Source of the DNA: Perilla frutescens | Taxonomy: Eukaryota; Streptophyta; Magnoliopsida; Lamiales; Lamiaceae | Assembly: GCA_026008535.1 (NCBI GenBank) | Contig: BRKX01000014.1 | Span: 4,897,001 to 4,961,000, forward strand | Direction: 5' to 3' | Length of the DNA: 64,000 nucleotides | Part shown: piece by piece, positions 1 to 11,663 of the stretch | Layout of the letters: each line of letters begins with the position of its first letter | How positions within the stretch are numbered: position 1 is the stretch's first letter | Program-made: the position numbers and the translations under genes | Notes under the pieces: model-generated | What the model saw: the letters and a program-made list of their open reading frames with translations, nothing else | Database searches by the model: none | What the model was told of the DNA's origin: nothing

Positions 1-700
1 GATTAATTTATTTTTAATTAAAGTACTAATCGATTAGTTTTTTATTAAACTACTAATCAATTATTTTTTTTAAAACTATTAATCGATTAGTTTATTTTTA
101 ATTAAAGTACTAATCGATTAGTTTTTTATTAAACTACTAATCGATTAGTTTTTTTATTAAACTACTAATCGATTAATTTTTTTAACTAATCGATTAGTTT
201 TTATTTTACAAATTAATCGAGGAAGGCCTCGATTAGTTTACATTTTTGTAATTTAATCGAGGAAGGCCTCAATTATTATTATAATTATCGAGGAAGGCCT
301 CGATTATATTCATGTGTTCCTCGATTATATTTATGTGTTCCTCGATTAAGTTATAAAAAATATTGAAGTGTTCATCGATTATATTTATGTGTTCCTCGAT
401 TATATTTATGTATTCCTCGATTAAGTTATAAAAATTCCTCGATTAAGTTATAAAAAATATTGAAGTGTCCTTCGATTATATTTAAGCCCACGATCCCATT
501 TAAGAGTTTTTTACAAAGCTCTCGATTATATTTAAGTGTTACTCGATTATTTAAAAATTACCCTCGATTAATTATAAAAATTGCCCCAATTAAATTTGAA
601 ATAGCCTCGATTAATTCTACGAGCCTCGATTAATTCTAAATAAAACCTCCATGAATTCTAAAATAGCCTCGAATAATTCTAATAGCCAAGATTTATAGTC
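1..700. repeat. AT-rich array of TCGATTA-type repeats (left arm)
   Basis: The first ~230 bases repeat a unit of about 38 bases built on TAATCGATTAG plus T/A runs. From ~230 to 690 the motif changes to CCTCGATTA or TTCCTCGATTA at irregular spacing. The motif is in the opposite orientation to the array at 1290-1760, so the two look like inverted arms around a unique centre. The array runs off the left edge of the window. Inverted subterminal arrays are common in non-autonomous DNA transposons, but no terminal repeat or target duplication is visible here, so the class is open. Confidence 0.7.
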
Positions 701-1289
701 TACCACATGCAACTCTTCAAAATATAAAAGATTAAAGGGTATGACATGCAAATCTCTATGTCGCCTATTTTTAAATTAAATCTAACAACACATGCAATAT
801 ATAATCAAAACAATAAATATTTGCAAAATAAGTGGAAAAAAATAGAGAGTACAAAACGTACCTTTGAAAGTTGCTCGTGCACTACTTTTTTTCTTCAGAA
901 AAATCTCGTCTTTCGCCCCCTTGCTCCGAAAAATTTCTCAAACTTTTGCTCTTCTTCGTCGCTTTGTTGTGTAGTGTGAATAAAAGTTTGTACTGTAGTG
1001 GAGATTTGTATTGTATTGTGAATAGTGAGTTCGTCTATTTATTCAAAAATTTAACCTACCTCGTCACAACACATTAAATTGTATTAAATTCGGTCCTACC
1101 TTCCCTTCTTTTCATTAATTGGGTCCAACCTTCCCCCTCTTTTCATTACTAACTTGTACATGTATTAAATTCGCCCTCCTACCTTTCTTTCTTTTCATTT
1201 AATGAAGTCATTTACCTTCCTTCTTTTTATTTATTGAAACTAGTTACACAAAAAAGAAATAAATGCATTCATTAATCATGACTAGTTAA
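701..1289. other. Unique spacer between two inverted arrays
   Basis: This stretch separates the TCGATTA array from the AATCGAG array. It has a CT-rich part around 880-960 and only short open frames of low complexity. No protein family could be recognised. It may be the centre of the element whose arms are the two arrays. Confidence 0.4.
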
Positions 1290-1760
1290 GATATTAATCG
1301 AGAATCTCTTAAAATTAATCTATATATTTTTTAATAAATAATCGAGGCCCATTTAAAAATAATCGAGTCAATTTAAAAAAAATAATCGATGCTTTTGTAA
1401 ATTAAAAAAATAATCGAGTCAGTTTTAAAAAAAATCAACATAATCAAGGCCAAAATAATTAATCGAGGCCCATTTACAATTTAAAAAAATAATCGAGTCA
1501 GTTTTAAAAAAAATCAACATAATCGAGGCCAAAATAATTAATCGAGGCCCATTTACAATTTTTAAAAAATAATCGATGCTTTTGTAAATTTAAAAAATAA
1601 TCGAGTCAGTTTTAAAAAAAAAATAATCAACATAATCGAGGCCTTCTTGTGAAATATTCGAGACCACTTCTGCAAATTATTTTTTAATATAAAATCGAGG
1701 CTCAACTTATAATTAATCGAGTCCACTTTTGTAAACTAAGAATTAATCGAGTCCACTTTG
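1290..1760. repeat. AT-rich array of AATCGAG-type repeats (right arm)
   Basis: Repeats of AATCGAGGCC, AATCGAGTC and AATCGATGC alternate with A/T runs. Some units are nearly identical, for example around 1430-1545. The motif is the reverse complement of the CTCGATT motif of the left array. Just right of the array, around 1760-1795, the sequence becomes unique. Confidence 0.7.
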
Positions 1761-3528
1761 TTAGGGTTTCATTTTAGAATTAGGGTTTCGAGTTGTTAGA
1801 GTGCATTTAATGCCTGACAAAAGTAGAATGTGTCAATCATTGGGTGTGGGGACCAGGTCTATTATAGTACAAATTGCCTAACAAACTACCTATTTTTAAA
1901 AGTTGTTTTTTCCTAATTACTATTTACTTTTGTCTACTTTTATCCATTTACACTTATATTATTTTGTTAGGTATTATGCTGAATTTTTTGCTAGATATTT
2001 TCTTCTTTTTTTTTCTTAATAATTTGCTGGAAAAAATGATGCCAAAATGTCATCTGAATAAATATATATATAAAATACTTGGGACTAAAAGTGTCGAGCT
2101 AATAAACTATGAAATCAAAAACGAAAAATATGAGATCAAAAGTGTCGAGCTAATAAATTATGGGACCAAAAACGAAAGATATAAGACCAAAAGTGTTTTG
2201 ACTCTATTCTAATGGGACTAAAAGTGAAATTATCCAATTTAATTTTCTAGCAAATTACATGAATGTCAGTCATCTTGATTCATGTTTCACTAATTAATAT
2301 TGTCTTGGCTATTGAAATGTCAGTATGTCACCGGTAGAAACTGATTCATATTTCCCGCATCATCTTCATGATTTGAACCCACACACACATTCTATAGAAT
2401 TCTATTATATGGACTTCGAGAATGAAAATCACTATATTATATATAAAAATCCATAATTATGATCAATTTTATGTTGTAATTTCTAGTTGTACCGTTTTGA
2501 TATTTTAATGTGTAATGAAAAATAATGATGACTCACGTATCACTAAAATTGTGTATAAAAAAGTGTTTCATATTTTTTATTACTATTGTATTTTTTTATA
2601 TCTTTTTAATTTTTATTTTATTTAGAAACAAGTAAAATAAACTTTCTTATCTTCAAGGCTAACTAGGTCAAGTTCAAAAATTCAAAAGACTAAATGAAAT
2701 GAATTCAGAAGTTAAAAGGCTAGTTGAAACCAAATTTAATTTAAGTGTCAGGATGTTTCCCGTGAAATAGTTAATGGGGGCAATTTGGACGGTAGTCCTT
2801 GTTTTAGTTGGTCCATGTATAATTGTTATTTTTTTTTTTTTACTTTCATAAGTCCTTGTCCTTTTATACTTCATCTCGAGAGATTATTTTTAACGAATTT
2901 ATCTATACCCTTAAAAAGTACCTATTTAAACATAAAATAGAAGTACATAGATTTATTAAAATAATGTTAACTGTATAAGATTTTATATATTCCTTTATTT
3001 TATATTAAAACATTAATTCTCCTTTTAAAATTGCCTAAGCATAATAAACACGTATGGACATATGTTTCCAGACACACTATCAATGATTTTTTGCTTTAAT
3101 AATTTACGCAAAGCAATATTAGAGGAACACAGAGACAGTCTTACTTTTTTAAGGGGAAAAACAGTCTGAATTGGATATAAATAAAAAATGATGTTTAATT
3201 TAATTCAATAATAGTTACACAGTTTAATAATGGAATCCTATCTTTCGTTAATTTAATGACAAAAAATCCAACGCCAAATAGCTAAAATAATTTATTTTAC
3301 TCACAATAAATACGACTATATATATGAGTTTTGTCATTAAATTATGATAAATTTTCAGTCGTTGAATTTAATCATATTTACTTACTTACATGATTAATGA
3401 TATGAAATACTTGTCTTTGGATGCATCAGCGAGGAATATGTACAAGTGTAGTAGGGTTAAGTAATTTTTGGTGTGATAGTGATTATGTATGTGTACCTAA
3501 AAATTGAGTAGTGCCCTAGACATGACCT
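1761..3528. other. Gene-free AT-rich stretch with one short tandem repeat
   Basis: No gene is supported here. At about 2080-2230 a 60-base unit carrying 'CAAAAGTGTCGAGCTAATAAA'-like text (positions ~2085-2190) is repeated two to three times with changes. The open frame at 1874-2212 is an accident of this repeat and of T-rich DNA. At 2650-2870 there is intergenic text resembling MITE ends but without a paired arm. Confidence 0.5.
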
Positions 3529-3546
3529 TATTTAAATATTGAAAGG

Positions 3547-3662
3547 GCTTTTTATTTTTTTCTTTACTTACACACCCGACCTATGGTCTTGAGGAGATTC
3601 AAATTCGTGATCTTTGGTCTCCAAGCAACTTCACCCCACCACTAGGCCATCCCCACCGGGAC
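3547..3662 (-). mobile_element. tRNA-derived SINE with 18-bp target duplication
   Basis: On the - strand this carries GATGGCCTAGTGGT near its 5' end (A-box-like) and a degenerate B-box around 3595-3610. It ends in an A/T-rich tail at the 3550 side. It is flanked by direct repeats TATTTAAATATTGAAAGG at 3529-3546 and 3663-3680. The body is closely related to the copy at 33019-33117. Exact flanking repeats plus pol III-type boxes identify a SINE rather than a tRNA gene. Confidence 0.85.
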
Positions 3663-3680
3663 TATTTAAATATTGAAAGG

Positions 3681-5260
3681 TTTTTCATGATCTAATCGGT
3701 AACGTCATCTGACTTAACTGAATAAATACCTCAAAAAAAAGATGTAGGAGACCATTCAAAAAGTGCAATCAAGAATGAGATTGAGGGTTCTGGTGAAAAA
3801 AGAAAAGTCATCGGAAACTATTCAAAATGTCAATGATAAGTTAGTGAAGTATTTATATGGCAAAATGTGTTATAATTAGCTAATGAGAGCAACAATATAA
3901 TGAGGTCTGACTGATAGTGGATCGCAAAAGTATGAAGTTGAAGTGAGACCAATGAACTCTTCAAAAAGTTCTGCACCACACAACTTAATTAAGGGTTATA
4001 AATTGGGAAATTTCCCATTTTAAACCAAAAATGATGAAAGGGAATTGGGAGGAAGTTGGGTCAGGTTACGGATAAAAGGCACATCAAAATCATGAAATGT
4101 TATCTTTTTTTTCTTATAATAGTTGTCATCACGTATAGATAGAAAATGAAATAAATAATTGGCCACACCACACCTCCACTTATTGAAATAGACAAATACT
4201 TACATGCACAAAATGCATATAAACTTTTTTTCAGATGAATAAGTCAAATTCGCAGGTCAACCCGCTTTGACCCGGGTCAACAAAGGGTCAACCAGCAAAA
4301 AAAAAACTCGGTAAAATCAGTATCAACAGTAGCACTAAAAAATTTTACTCAAAATTTGAAAAATATATCAGTATAATAAAAAAGTAAGACGTCTGGTACT
4401 TATCTTATACTAGTTTATTTAATTCAAATCGTGATTTTTTCCATTCCAATTAATGTTTAAAGTTTAGAAATTCATGATTTTTTAGGGCTCATGATTTTTT
4501 TCATGTGTTTATTTTGTATTTTTTATGAATTTTTTTTTTGAGGGGATTTGAGATTTATTTTGTATTTTTTTGAGGTTGACCACGGTCTGATATTGGGCAT
4601 ATAAGGGCTCTTGTACGCAAGAGCTCCTCATTGAAATAAATTATAGTTTATATGCTTCCTATAATACTTTTTGTCCAACTCCTAAAGTGCATATGGAATT
4701 TTATTTCACAATTTATACGTGCACATACAACTTTACATCTATTCAGCTCTATTAGAAAAACTATTTTAAGTAGTACTTTATAATAACTATTATATCTTAA
4801 TTTGCAAGAATTAATCTCTAAGAATTCCTTCTTTCTATTTTTAATGTTGGCATGTATTTTAGCTAATTATATTATCATTCAGAGTATAATTATTTTTAAT
4901 ATTATAGAGTTTTAATTTCGTTGACTTATCAATACAACTTCATTAATTAAATGATCTATGAATGAATCGACTTTTATTAGGACAACCACCAATATAGTTT
5001 AATCCTTATGTCAAATAATATAAATTGTTACATGTTATAATTAATATGTTTATTCAATTACTAACATACAACTTCTAAGAATTTCAAAGATTTAATATTC
5101 TCATAGTTAATCTCAAATCTGATGATTTTTAATGATTAAAGTATCTTCGTTCAAGTTTACATATTATAACTCTTATTTCAATTTATGAATTGACTTAATA
5201 AATAATGCTATATTGGTGATCAATTAATAAAACAAACAATCAAACCAAGAACATATACAA
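3681..5260. other. Gene-free stretch, repeat-derived in part
   Basis: No coding sequence is supported. At 4240-4300 there is GTCAACCCGCTTTGACCC text like that at 25870-25960, suggesting a degraded TIR end of that family. The rest is AT-rich with no recognisable structure. Confidence 0.45.
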
Positions 5261-5265
5261 CAAAT

Positions 5266-5287
5266 TGTAACACAAATTCTTGTATTT
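5266..5287 (-). repeat. 3' LTR, outer piece before the LINE insertion
   Basis: These 22 bases match the start of the LTR at 11664. The match breaks after TTCTTGTATTT, where LINE sequence begins. The LTR resumes at about 9060. Confidence 0.85.
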
Positions 5288-5299
5288 TCATGAGAATTA

Positions 5300-5973
5300 A
5301 TGAGGAAGTTAGCGTCAGATGGGGGGATGAAGGGGGAGGCATGGTTAATGGGAGGCGATTTTAATGAGATATTATTGGAGTCGGAAAAGAAGGGAGGTAA
5401 GGTGCAGCTCTCTAGTCAGATACAGAAGTTTAGGGAGGTCATGGAGGAATGTGAACTTTTTGAAGCTGTTGCGGGGGATCCAGTTATGACTTGGACGAAT
5501 CGAAGGAAGGGAAGAGAGGCAGTTTCGGAGAGACTAGACATGTTACTGGTCAACGGGGCTTGGATGGGGTTATTTCCAGAAGCTCGTGTCCAAGTATTGG
5601 ATTTTTATGGGTCTGATCATCGACCTTTGTGTATTAGGTTCTTCAGCTCCATTCTTGGAATGTGAACAGAGGAGTGAAGAGGTTTCATTTTAAGGATAAA
5701 TGGTTTCTTGAACCCTCTTTTGTTCCAAATTTTCTCCAGAGATGGGACCAGTTTGGGATTACGCTTCCCTTGCCTGATCGATTAGAGCAGAGTGGAAGAT
5801 TTTTGAAGCAATGGGCAGGAAGGAGTTTTGACGGGCTCGGGAAGAAGATTGATAAGCTCCAAAATGAGAGGGTTAAAATCCTTAACAACGAGGGGGTTAA
5901 CAATCATGTAGCTCGGTTGCAGGAAATTGACAACGAATTAGAAGTTACTCTTGATATGGAGGAAGCCCATTAG
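5300..5973 (+). pseudogene. LINE ORF2, endonuclease C-terminal part
   Basis: The first frame (5300-5665) reads GGDFNEILLESEKKGG and later SDHRPL. These are the conserved Asp/Asn and Ser-Asp-His motifs of AP-type LINE endonucleases, which nick the target DNA. A frame change near 5662 leads to a second segment (5662-5973) reading KRFHFKDKWFLEPSF, the usual linker between endonuclease and reverse transcriptase. A stop follows at 5971 and the next segment resumes near 6000. The N-terminal half of the endonuclease is absent, so the protein cannot be functional. Confidence 0.9.
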
Positions 5974-6075
5974 CACCAACGTGCTTGTACAAATTGGTTA
6001 GCACAAGGGGATTGAAACACGCTAGCTTTTCATGCTTATGCATCGGCACGTCGAAGACATAACAAAATTGAGGGA

Positions 6076-7737
6076 TTGGAGACAAAGGATGGAGTATGTG
6101 TACATAATACATCTGATATGGTGACGGAAATCTCTTCTTTTTTTGGCGATTTATTCACAACTTCTGATCCATCTAGGAGTGATATCAATAAAGTCTTGGC
6201 ATTTGTTGATGCCAAGCTTGGTTCAAGCAGTCAAGGCTTTCTCGAGACACCTTTCACTCTAGAGGAGGTGCATAGAGAGCTGTTTAAAATTCACCTATCC
6301 AAGTCGCCGGGACCTAATGGTTTTTCAGCTCGGTTCTTTCAAAAGTTTTGGCCAGCGATCCGTGATGTGGTTACTAATGCTGTTTTGGGTGTGCTGAATA
6401 AGGGTGAATGTTTGAAGGAGTGGAACAAGACTTTAATCGTGCTCATTCCTAAATGCGATAAGCTAAAAACGGTGAAGGAGTTTCGTCCTATCAGTTTATG
6501 TAATACGGCTTACAAGATTGTGTCCAAAGTTATTGTAAGCAGGTTGAGGGGAGTGTTGCATGAAATAGTTGATGAGAATCAAAGTGCTTTTATATCTGGT
6601 AGACAAATAGCAGATAACATCACAGTGGGTTTTGAGTGCATGCATTGGCTACAAAATAAAAGGAGAAAATCTTCTTATGTCGCCCTCAAATTGGATATGA
6701 GCAAAGCGTATGATAGAGTCGAATGGGATTTTATAGAAGCTTTGTTACTACACATGAAGTTCCCAGAAAGAATTGTTCGATTGATAAGGAACTTTATGGA
6801 TTCTGTTTCTTATTCTTTTATCTTAAATGGCCGAGTTTATGGATATCTTCGCCCAACAAGGGGATTAAGGCAGGGAGATCCTTTATCTCCTCTTTTATTT
6901 GTGTTATGTGCACAAGGTTTTTCATCTATTTTGAAAGGGTTATGTCAAAGAGGTGATTTGCGGCCGATTAAGTTTGATGTGCAGGGGCCAATGATTTCAC
7001 ATTTATTTTTTGCTGATGACAGCCTCCTATTTTTTAAAGTTGAGGACAAAGCATGTAAAAATCTGAGAAGGTGGTTTGGGAATTATGAAATGGCGTCTGG
7101 CCAGTTAATTAATTTGGATAAATCCTCGATTTCTTTTAGTTCGGCTACTACTCCGAGAGCTGCGACCCGAGCGAAGAGAATTTTAGGTCTTTGAGAAGTG
7201 GATGGCCATTCTTTGTATTTGGGGTTGCCGACGATTTCACTTCCGAATAAGAGATTTCAGTTTGGTTTTATTCGAGATCGAGTTTTAAAACTAGATTGTT
7301 GGCAGAATAATTTTCTTTCGGCAGGAGGTAAAGAAGTGTTGATTAAATCTGTACTCCAAGCTATTCCTACTTATTCTATGATGTGTTTTCGAATTTCGGA
7401 GTCTATTTGTAATGATATTGATCGTGCTTGTGCACGTTTCTGGTGGGGTGATACTGTGGAGAAGAACAAAATTCATTGGCTTAAATGGCAAAATATTTGT
7501 AAGCCCAAGGAGTGTGGTAGGCTGGGATTCAGAAAGTTAGTTTCTTTTAACAAAGCTTTGTTGGCTAAGCAAGTTTGGAAAATCATTAAGAGGCCAGATT
7601 CTTTTGTTGCCAGAGTATTGAAATCAAAATATTTCAAAACTAGTTCGGTTATGGAGGCCAAAGTGGGATCTAATGCCTCTTTTTTATGGCGATCTATTTG
7701 TTGGAGTAGATCACTTATTAATAGAGGATTGAGATAG
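6076..7737 (+). pseudogene. LINE ORF2, reverse transcriptase domain
   Basis: The frame 6076-7194 carries the classic plant LINE reverse transcriptase blocks in order: KSPGPNGF, FRPISLCNTAYKIVSKV, the catalytic-Asp block LDMSKAYDRVEWDF, GLRQGDPLSPLLF and the catalytic FADD in HLFFADDSLLFF. A single TGA at 7192-7194 separates it from 7198-7737, which continues in the same frame with the thumb region and the FWWG...HWLKW linker typical of these proteins. The stop and the truncated 5' end make this a dead copy. The catalytic Asp residues are preserved, suggesting a fairly recent insertion. Confidence 0.95.
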
Positions 7738-8158
7738 AAGATTGGAAATGGAGAGCAGGTAAGGGTAAGGGCAGGTGGTTTTGTGGACTTGGTCGATAAT
7801 ATGGTACCTGGTTTACGTGTGCATGAAGAACAATAGTTCAGGGCTGCAATATTTATTACAGAGGATAGAGAATGGGACCAGGGGATGCTTCATTCTCATT
7901 TTAGGCCTGAGATTGTAGAGATGATCAGTAGGACTCTCATAGCGAGAGAGAGAAAGAGATCATAAATGTATGTGGAAGTTTGAGGATAAAGGTTCATATT
8001 CGGTGAAGTCGGGCTATCTTGCAGAGATAGAATTTTATGAGGGTCATGTGTCCAGGTCTTGTGAAGATCGTAAAGAGTGGGAAAGACTGGTTTGGTCTGC
8101 CAATATACTGCCGAAGATGAAAATTTTTCTTTGGTGAGTTTTTCACGATTTTTTTACC

Positions 8159-9031
8159 ATGGCTATAAACCTCAAGACTCATCATGTTCCAGTGGTCAGT
8201 ATTTGTGATTTTTGTAGGAAGGATTGGGGAACCACTCTACATGGATTATTCTTTTGTGAGCAAGTGAAAGGATTTTGGAAAGATTGTAAGTTCTGGACTG
8301 TTCTAAAGGAAAGTCGGCGGTTGTCTATGATGGAGGTGGGTAGACGCATTCAGCGGGATTTCTCAAAAGAGGATTACGAGATCTGGGCATTCATGGCAAC
8401 TGAAGTGTGGAGGTTTTTCTTTAAGCAAAAGCATGACGAAGAAGGGAAGGAGGTGGTGGTGAGTTTTGATAGATCAAAGGAATTTTTGCTTCGATATAAT
8501 GAATCAAAGCGGTGTTTCGCTGCGTCGATGTCCCTTGGCGTGGAAGTTGGTGAGAAGAGGTGGTATCCACCAGAACAAGGCATTTTTAGACTTGATGTTG
8601 ATGCGTCTGTGAATGATGATGAGAGTCGCTATGGGGTGGGAGCGGTTGTGCGCGATTGGAAAGGTAACTTGCGGGCTTGTCTTGCAAATCAAACATTGCA
8701 GCCGAGTTATGTGCTTGAAGCGGAGATTAATGCTATCTTATATGGGGTTGGATTATGTTTACAAGAAGGCCTTTTTCCTTTTGTGGTTTATTCGGACTCT
8801 TTGTTGGCAATTCGTCTGATTAAAGGGAATTATGGAACAGACTCTTATTTGGAAGATGAATTGCCGCCTCTTGCGGAGCTTTATTCTGATGGTTTTATAT
8901 GTGATTTCAAACATATGTATAGAGAGGCAAATAGGATTGCTCATGTTGTAGCACGATTTGGTGCTAGTTGTAACGCGTTGGTGACCTGGAACAAGGATTA
9001 TCCCCACTGGTTGGGGGAGTTGGTTGATTAA
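8159..9031 (+). pseudogene. LINE ORF2, zinc-binding linker and RNase H
   Basis: The segment begins with CDFCRKDWGTTLHGLFFC, the Cys/His zinc-binding motif that follows reverse transcriptase in plant L1 elements. It continues into an RNase H-like domain starting RLDVDASVNDD, with VGAVVRDWKGN, an acidic LEAEINAI block, VYSDSLLAI and a C-terminal REANRIAHVVARFG. An RNase H domain at the C-terminus is usual in many plant L1 elements. The region 7740-8158 between this and the reverse transcriptase has stops in all frames but the same gene order. Confidence 0.92.
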
Positions 9032-9059
9032 TAAAAAGTCTCTTGATTTCAAAAAAAAA

Positions 9060-9783
9060 TTTTGGTAAAACACAAAATGTGTACAAATAATATGATTTCG
9101 GATCAAAAGTATTTATACGAATCCAATCTCTATTTTTCCTCTGATTCTTCTCTTCAAAATTTGATCTTCAAACGGTCTTTGAAATCTTCAGAATAAATTT
9201 GTCTCTTTGATCTTCTCGGACTTGTTGTTTAAACTTGGTCTTTGAAGTTTTCGGGGACGATTTGTGTCCTCGATCTTCTTTGACTTGGTATTTGGACTTG
9301 ACAACGTTAATTCGGAGGGCCGACGCCTTGTTTCCGGATCAAACACCAACTTTGGGTTGAATTTGATGAAGAACGCCTTTAATTGCCTTGCTTATGGATC
9401 AAACGCCGTCTTCAGAATGAATTTGGTGAAGAACGCCTTGAATATTTGAGAGAATTTCACTTATGGAATTTCTTCTTAAATTCTTGAACTCTTCAAATGA
9501 CTTCTGGTATGTTTTTCAACTGATATGGAGACCCCTATTTATAGTTGTAGGGAGAGAGATCTAGAGCTGATGTGGCACTATCTCATTGGCTGTTGGAAAT
9601 TGATACATATCTTTTGAAAGATATTTACTTGTTGCCAAAGACTCTTGATATTTATCATATAATAATATCTTTATTATTTAAATATTTTATTTAATTTTGG
9701 ATTTGATATGATTCCAAAACTAAATAAATATATAAAAATTAATAAATATATTATATATAATATTTGATTTTTCGCTATCTACA
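9060..9783 (-). repeat. 3' LTR, main piece after the LINE insertion
   Basis: This matches 11686-12392 along its length with scattered substitutions and small indels, from GGTAAAACACAAAATGTG to the terminal TCGCTATCTACA. The few differences between the two LTRs indicate a rather young insertion. Confidence 0.93.
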
Positions 9784-9879
9784 AATGCCCCCTCGAGACT
9801 TGTTCATGAACGACTTGTCGTTTGAAATGAATGAGTCTCGAAAACTAATTAGATAGTTTAAACTCGTATCATGTAGTCT

Positions 9880-10500
9880 TAAATTTATTAGATAGTTTAT
9901 ACTCGTATCAAGGAGCCTTCAACTTGAATTTAGACTTTGTAGACATTTTATACTCGTGTCCATGAGTACTTGAATTTAAATTTATAGACCTTTTATACTC
10001 GTGTCAATGAGTTTTGAATTTGAATTTGAATTTGTAGACATTTTATACTCGTGTCAAGGAGTCTTGAATTTGAATTTGAGTTTGTAACATTTTATACTCG
10101 TGTTAAGAAGTCTTGAATTTGAATTTGAATTTGTAGACATTTTATACTCGTGTCAATGAGTCTTGAATTTGAATTTGAATTTGTAGACATTTTATACTCA
10201 TGTCAAGGAGTCTTGGATTTGAATTTGGATTTGTAGACATTTTATACTCATGTCAAGGAGTCTTGGTATTTCTTGAAGAGTTTAGATAGTTTTGACTCTT
10301 ATCTAGGAGCTTTGGAAGATAGTTTAGGATCTTATCAAGGAGCACTACATTTTGAAAACCTTAGATAGTTTTGACTCTAATCAAGGAGTTTTAAAGATAG
10401 TTTAGGCTCTTATCAAGGAGCGTTGCATTTTGAAAACCTTAGATAGTTTTGACTCTTATCAAGGAGTTTTGAAGATAGTTTAGGCTCTTATCAAGGAGCA
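9880..10500. repeat. Tandem repeats inside the gag-only retrotransposon
   Basis: From ~9930 to 10260 a unit of about 50-60 bases recurs at least six times, carrying TTTTATACTCGTGTCA and AGTCTTGAATTTGAATTTG. From ~10270 to 10500 a second unit of about 85 bases follows, carrying TAGATAGTTTTGACTCTTATC and AAGGAGC, about three copies. The array sits between the gag stop and the polypurine tract, where a full element would have pol. It is non-coding in the gag direction. Confidence 0.85.
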
Positions 10501-10514
10501 TTTGTACTTTATTT

Positions 10515-10583
10515 TCATGGATTGAAATATTTATTAGAGGACTTGAATGGGCCCATGATGAGATTTGTAGCCGTTTCTTCATC

Positions 10584-10614
<31 letters not shown>

Positions 10615-11591
10615 GCATCACCATCATCTTCATCATCTTCTTCTTCTTCACTTGGAGATTCCTCAAAAGGTTTGCCCCCATCATTTATTTCTGGCTCTTC
10701 TTCAAAGTTGTGATGCTTTTGCATTGACAGTTCTTGAACTTTATTTGCGGCCATGCTTAACTCCATGTCGTAAGCTCTATTGGCCAATTCCTCGAAGGTC
10801 TTTGGTTGAATCCTTTTCAAAATATATCGAAGACCCCATCACATGCCTTGGATGCACATTTCAATTGCTGAAATTTCTGATAATTGATCTTTGCAATTCA
10901 GGCTCAAGTTTCTCCAATGATTGATGTAGTCGATGACAGACTCTTCTTTTTGTTGGTTTTTATTTATGAGTTCAACCAAGCTAACCGTCATTCGAGTACT
11001 GTAGAATCAGTTAAGAAATTCTTTCTCCAGTTGCCCCTAATTATCAATCGAATTTGGTTCCAAATCGGTATTCCAATCAAATGCGTTGTCTTTCAAAGAG
11101 CAAATGAATAACTTCACCAAGTGATCTTCTTATGTTCCAGCATCATTGCAGGTCTCTACGAAGTGAGCCACATGTTGTCTTGGATTGCATTTACCATCAA
11201 ATTGTTGAAATTTTGGCGGTTGGTAGCCATCTGACATCTTCAAATTGTCAATTCTTGGGGTATATGGCTTGTTGTAAGTCCAGAGTGATTTATGCCTCTC
11301 TCCAGACTTGTCTTTGATTGTTTCCAGTATGAAATCTTTGAGTTGATCAACTTGTATTGAGCCATCAGATGAGATTTCAATTTCTTTGACTGTAGATTTT
11401 CCACTTTTGTTGGCATGTAGCTTTGTAGATATCTCAGCTTCAGTATCTACATTTACTTTTTTGCCACCAAAATCAACAATCTTTTCTTTATTCAGCTTCA
11501 AGATTTGAACATCCCGTTCTTGTATCCGCTTGGCAAGTCCTTCGGCAAGCTTCGTCAAATTTGAAATTTGCTCTTCCAGAATTGTGGACAT
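10515..11591 (-). pseudogene. Retrotransposon gag (Ty3/gypsy type), stop-interrupted
   Basis: Starting from ATG at 11591 the - strand reads MSTILEEQISNLTKLAEGLA, then SDGYQPPKFQQFDGK and HVAHFVETCNDAGT, typical of gypsy Gag. An in-frame TAA near 11130 replaces the usual Tyr after AGT. The same frame continues through KLFICSLKDNAFDW and further stops to RIQPKTFEELANRAYDMELS, and ends at a long acidic Glu/Asp tract encoded by an ATC/TTC microsatellite (10570-10650). About 359 codons in one frame. Gag would form the particle that packages element RNA. This copy cannot make a full-length Gag. Confidence 0.92.
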
Positions 11592-11663
11592 CTTGATGCT
11601 TGAGAAAATTGGTGAAGAGAAAAGATGAGAGGTAGATATTGTCCCACCAGGCGTGCCAAAATT

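Larger units (their letters stand above)
5288..9059 (+). mobile_element. 5'-truncated L1-type LINE inserted in the LTR
   Basis: This 3.8-kb insertion carries, in order, endonuclease C-terminus, reverse transcriptase, a zinc-knuckle linker region and an RNase H domain. It ends with TTGATTTC followed by nine A. It interrupts the LTR between TGTATTT and AATTTTGG. The 5' end is missing, including ORF1 and the start of the endonuclease, as expected of incomplete reverse transcription. A clear target duplication is not visible. It must be younger than the LTR element that it interrupts. Confidence 0.92.

Noticed and set aside
1..700. Possible CRISPR-like regularly spaced repeats
   Set aside because: Repeat units and spacers vary in length, spacers are AT simple sequence, there are no cas genes, and the DNA is plant nuclear.
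1755..1800. TTAGGGTTT text resembling plant telomere repeat
   Set aside because: Only two isolated partial matches, not a tandem array.
1874..2212. 112-codon open frame
   Set aside because: Made of a T-rich stretch and a local tandem repeat. No domain or splice support.
5300..9031. Intact LINE
   Set aside because: 5' end missing, with several stops and frame changes.
10522..10713. Poly-serine open frame on the + strand
   Set aside because: It is the reverse of the acidic gag tail microsatellite.
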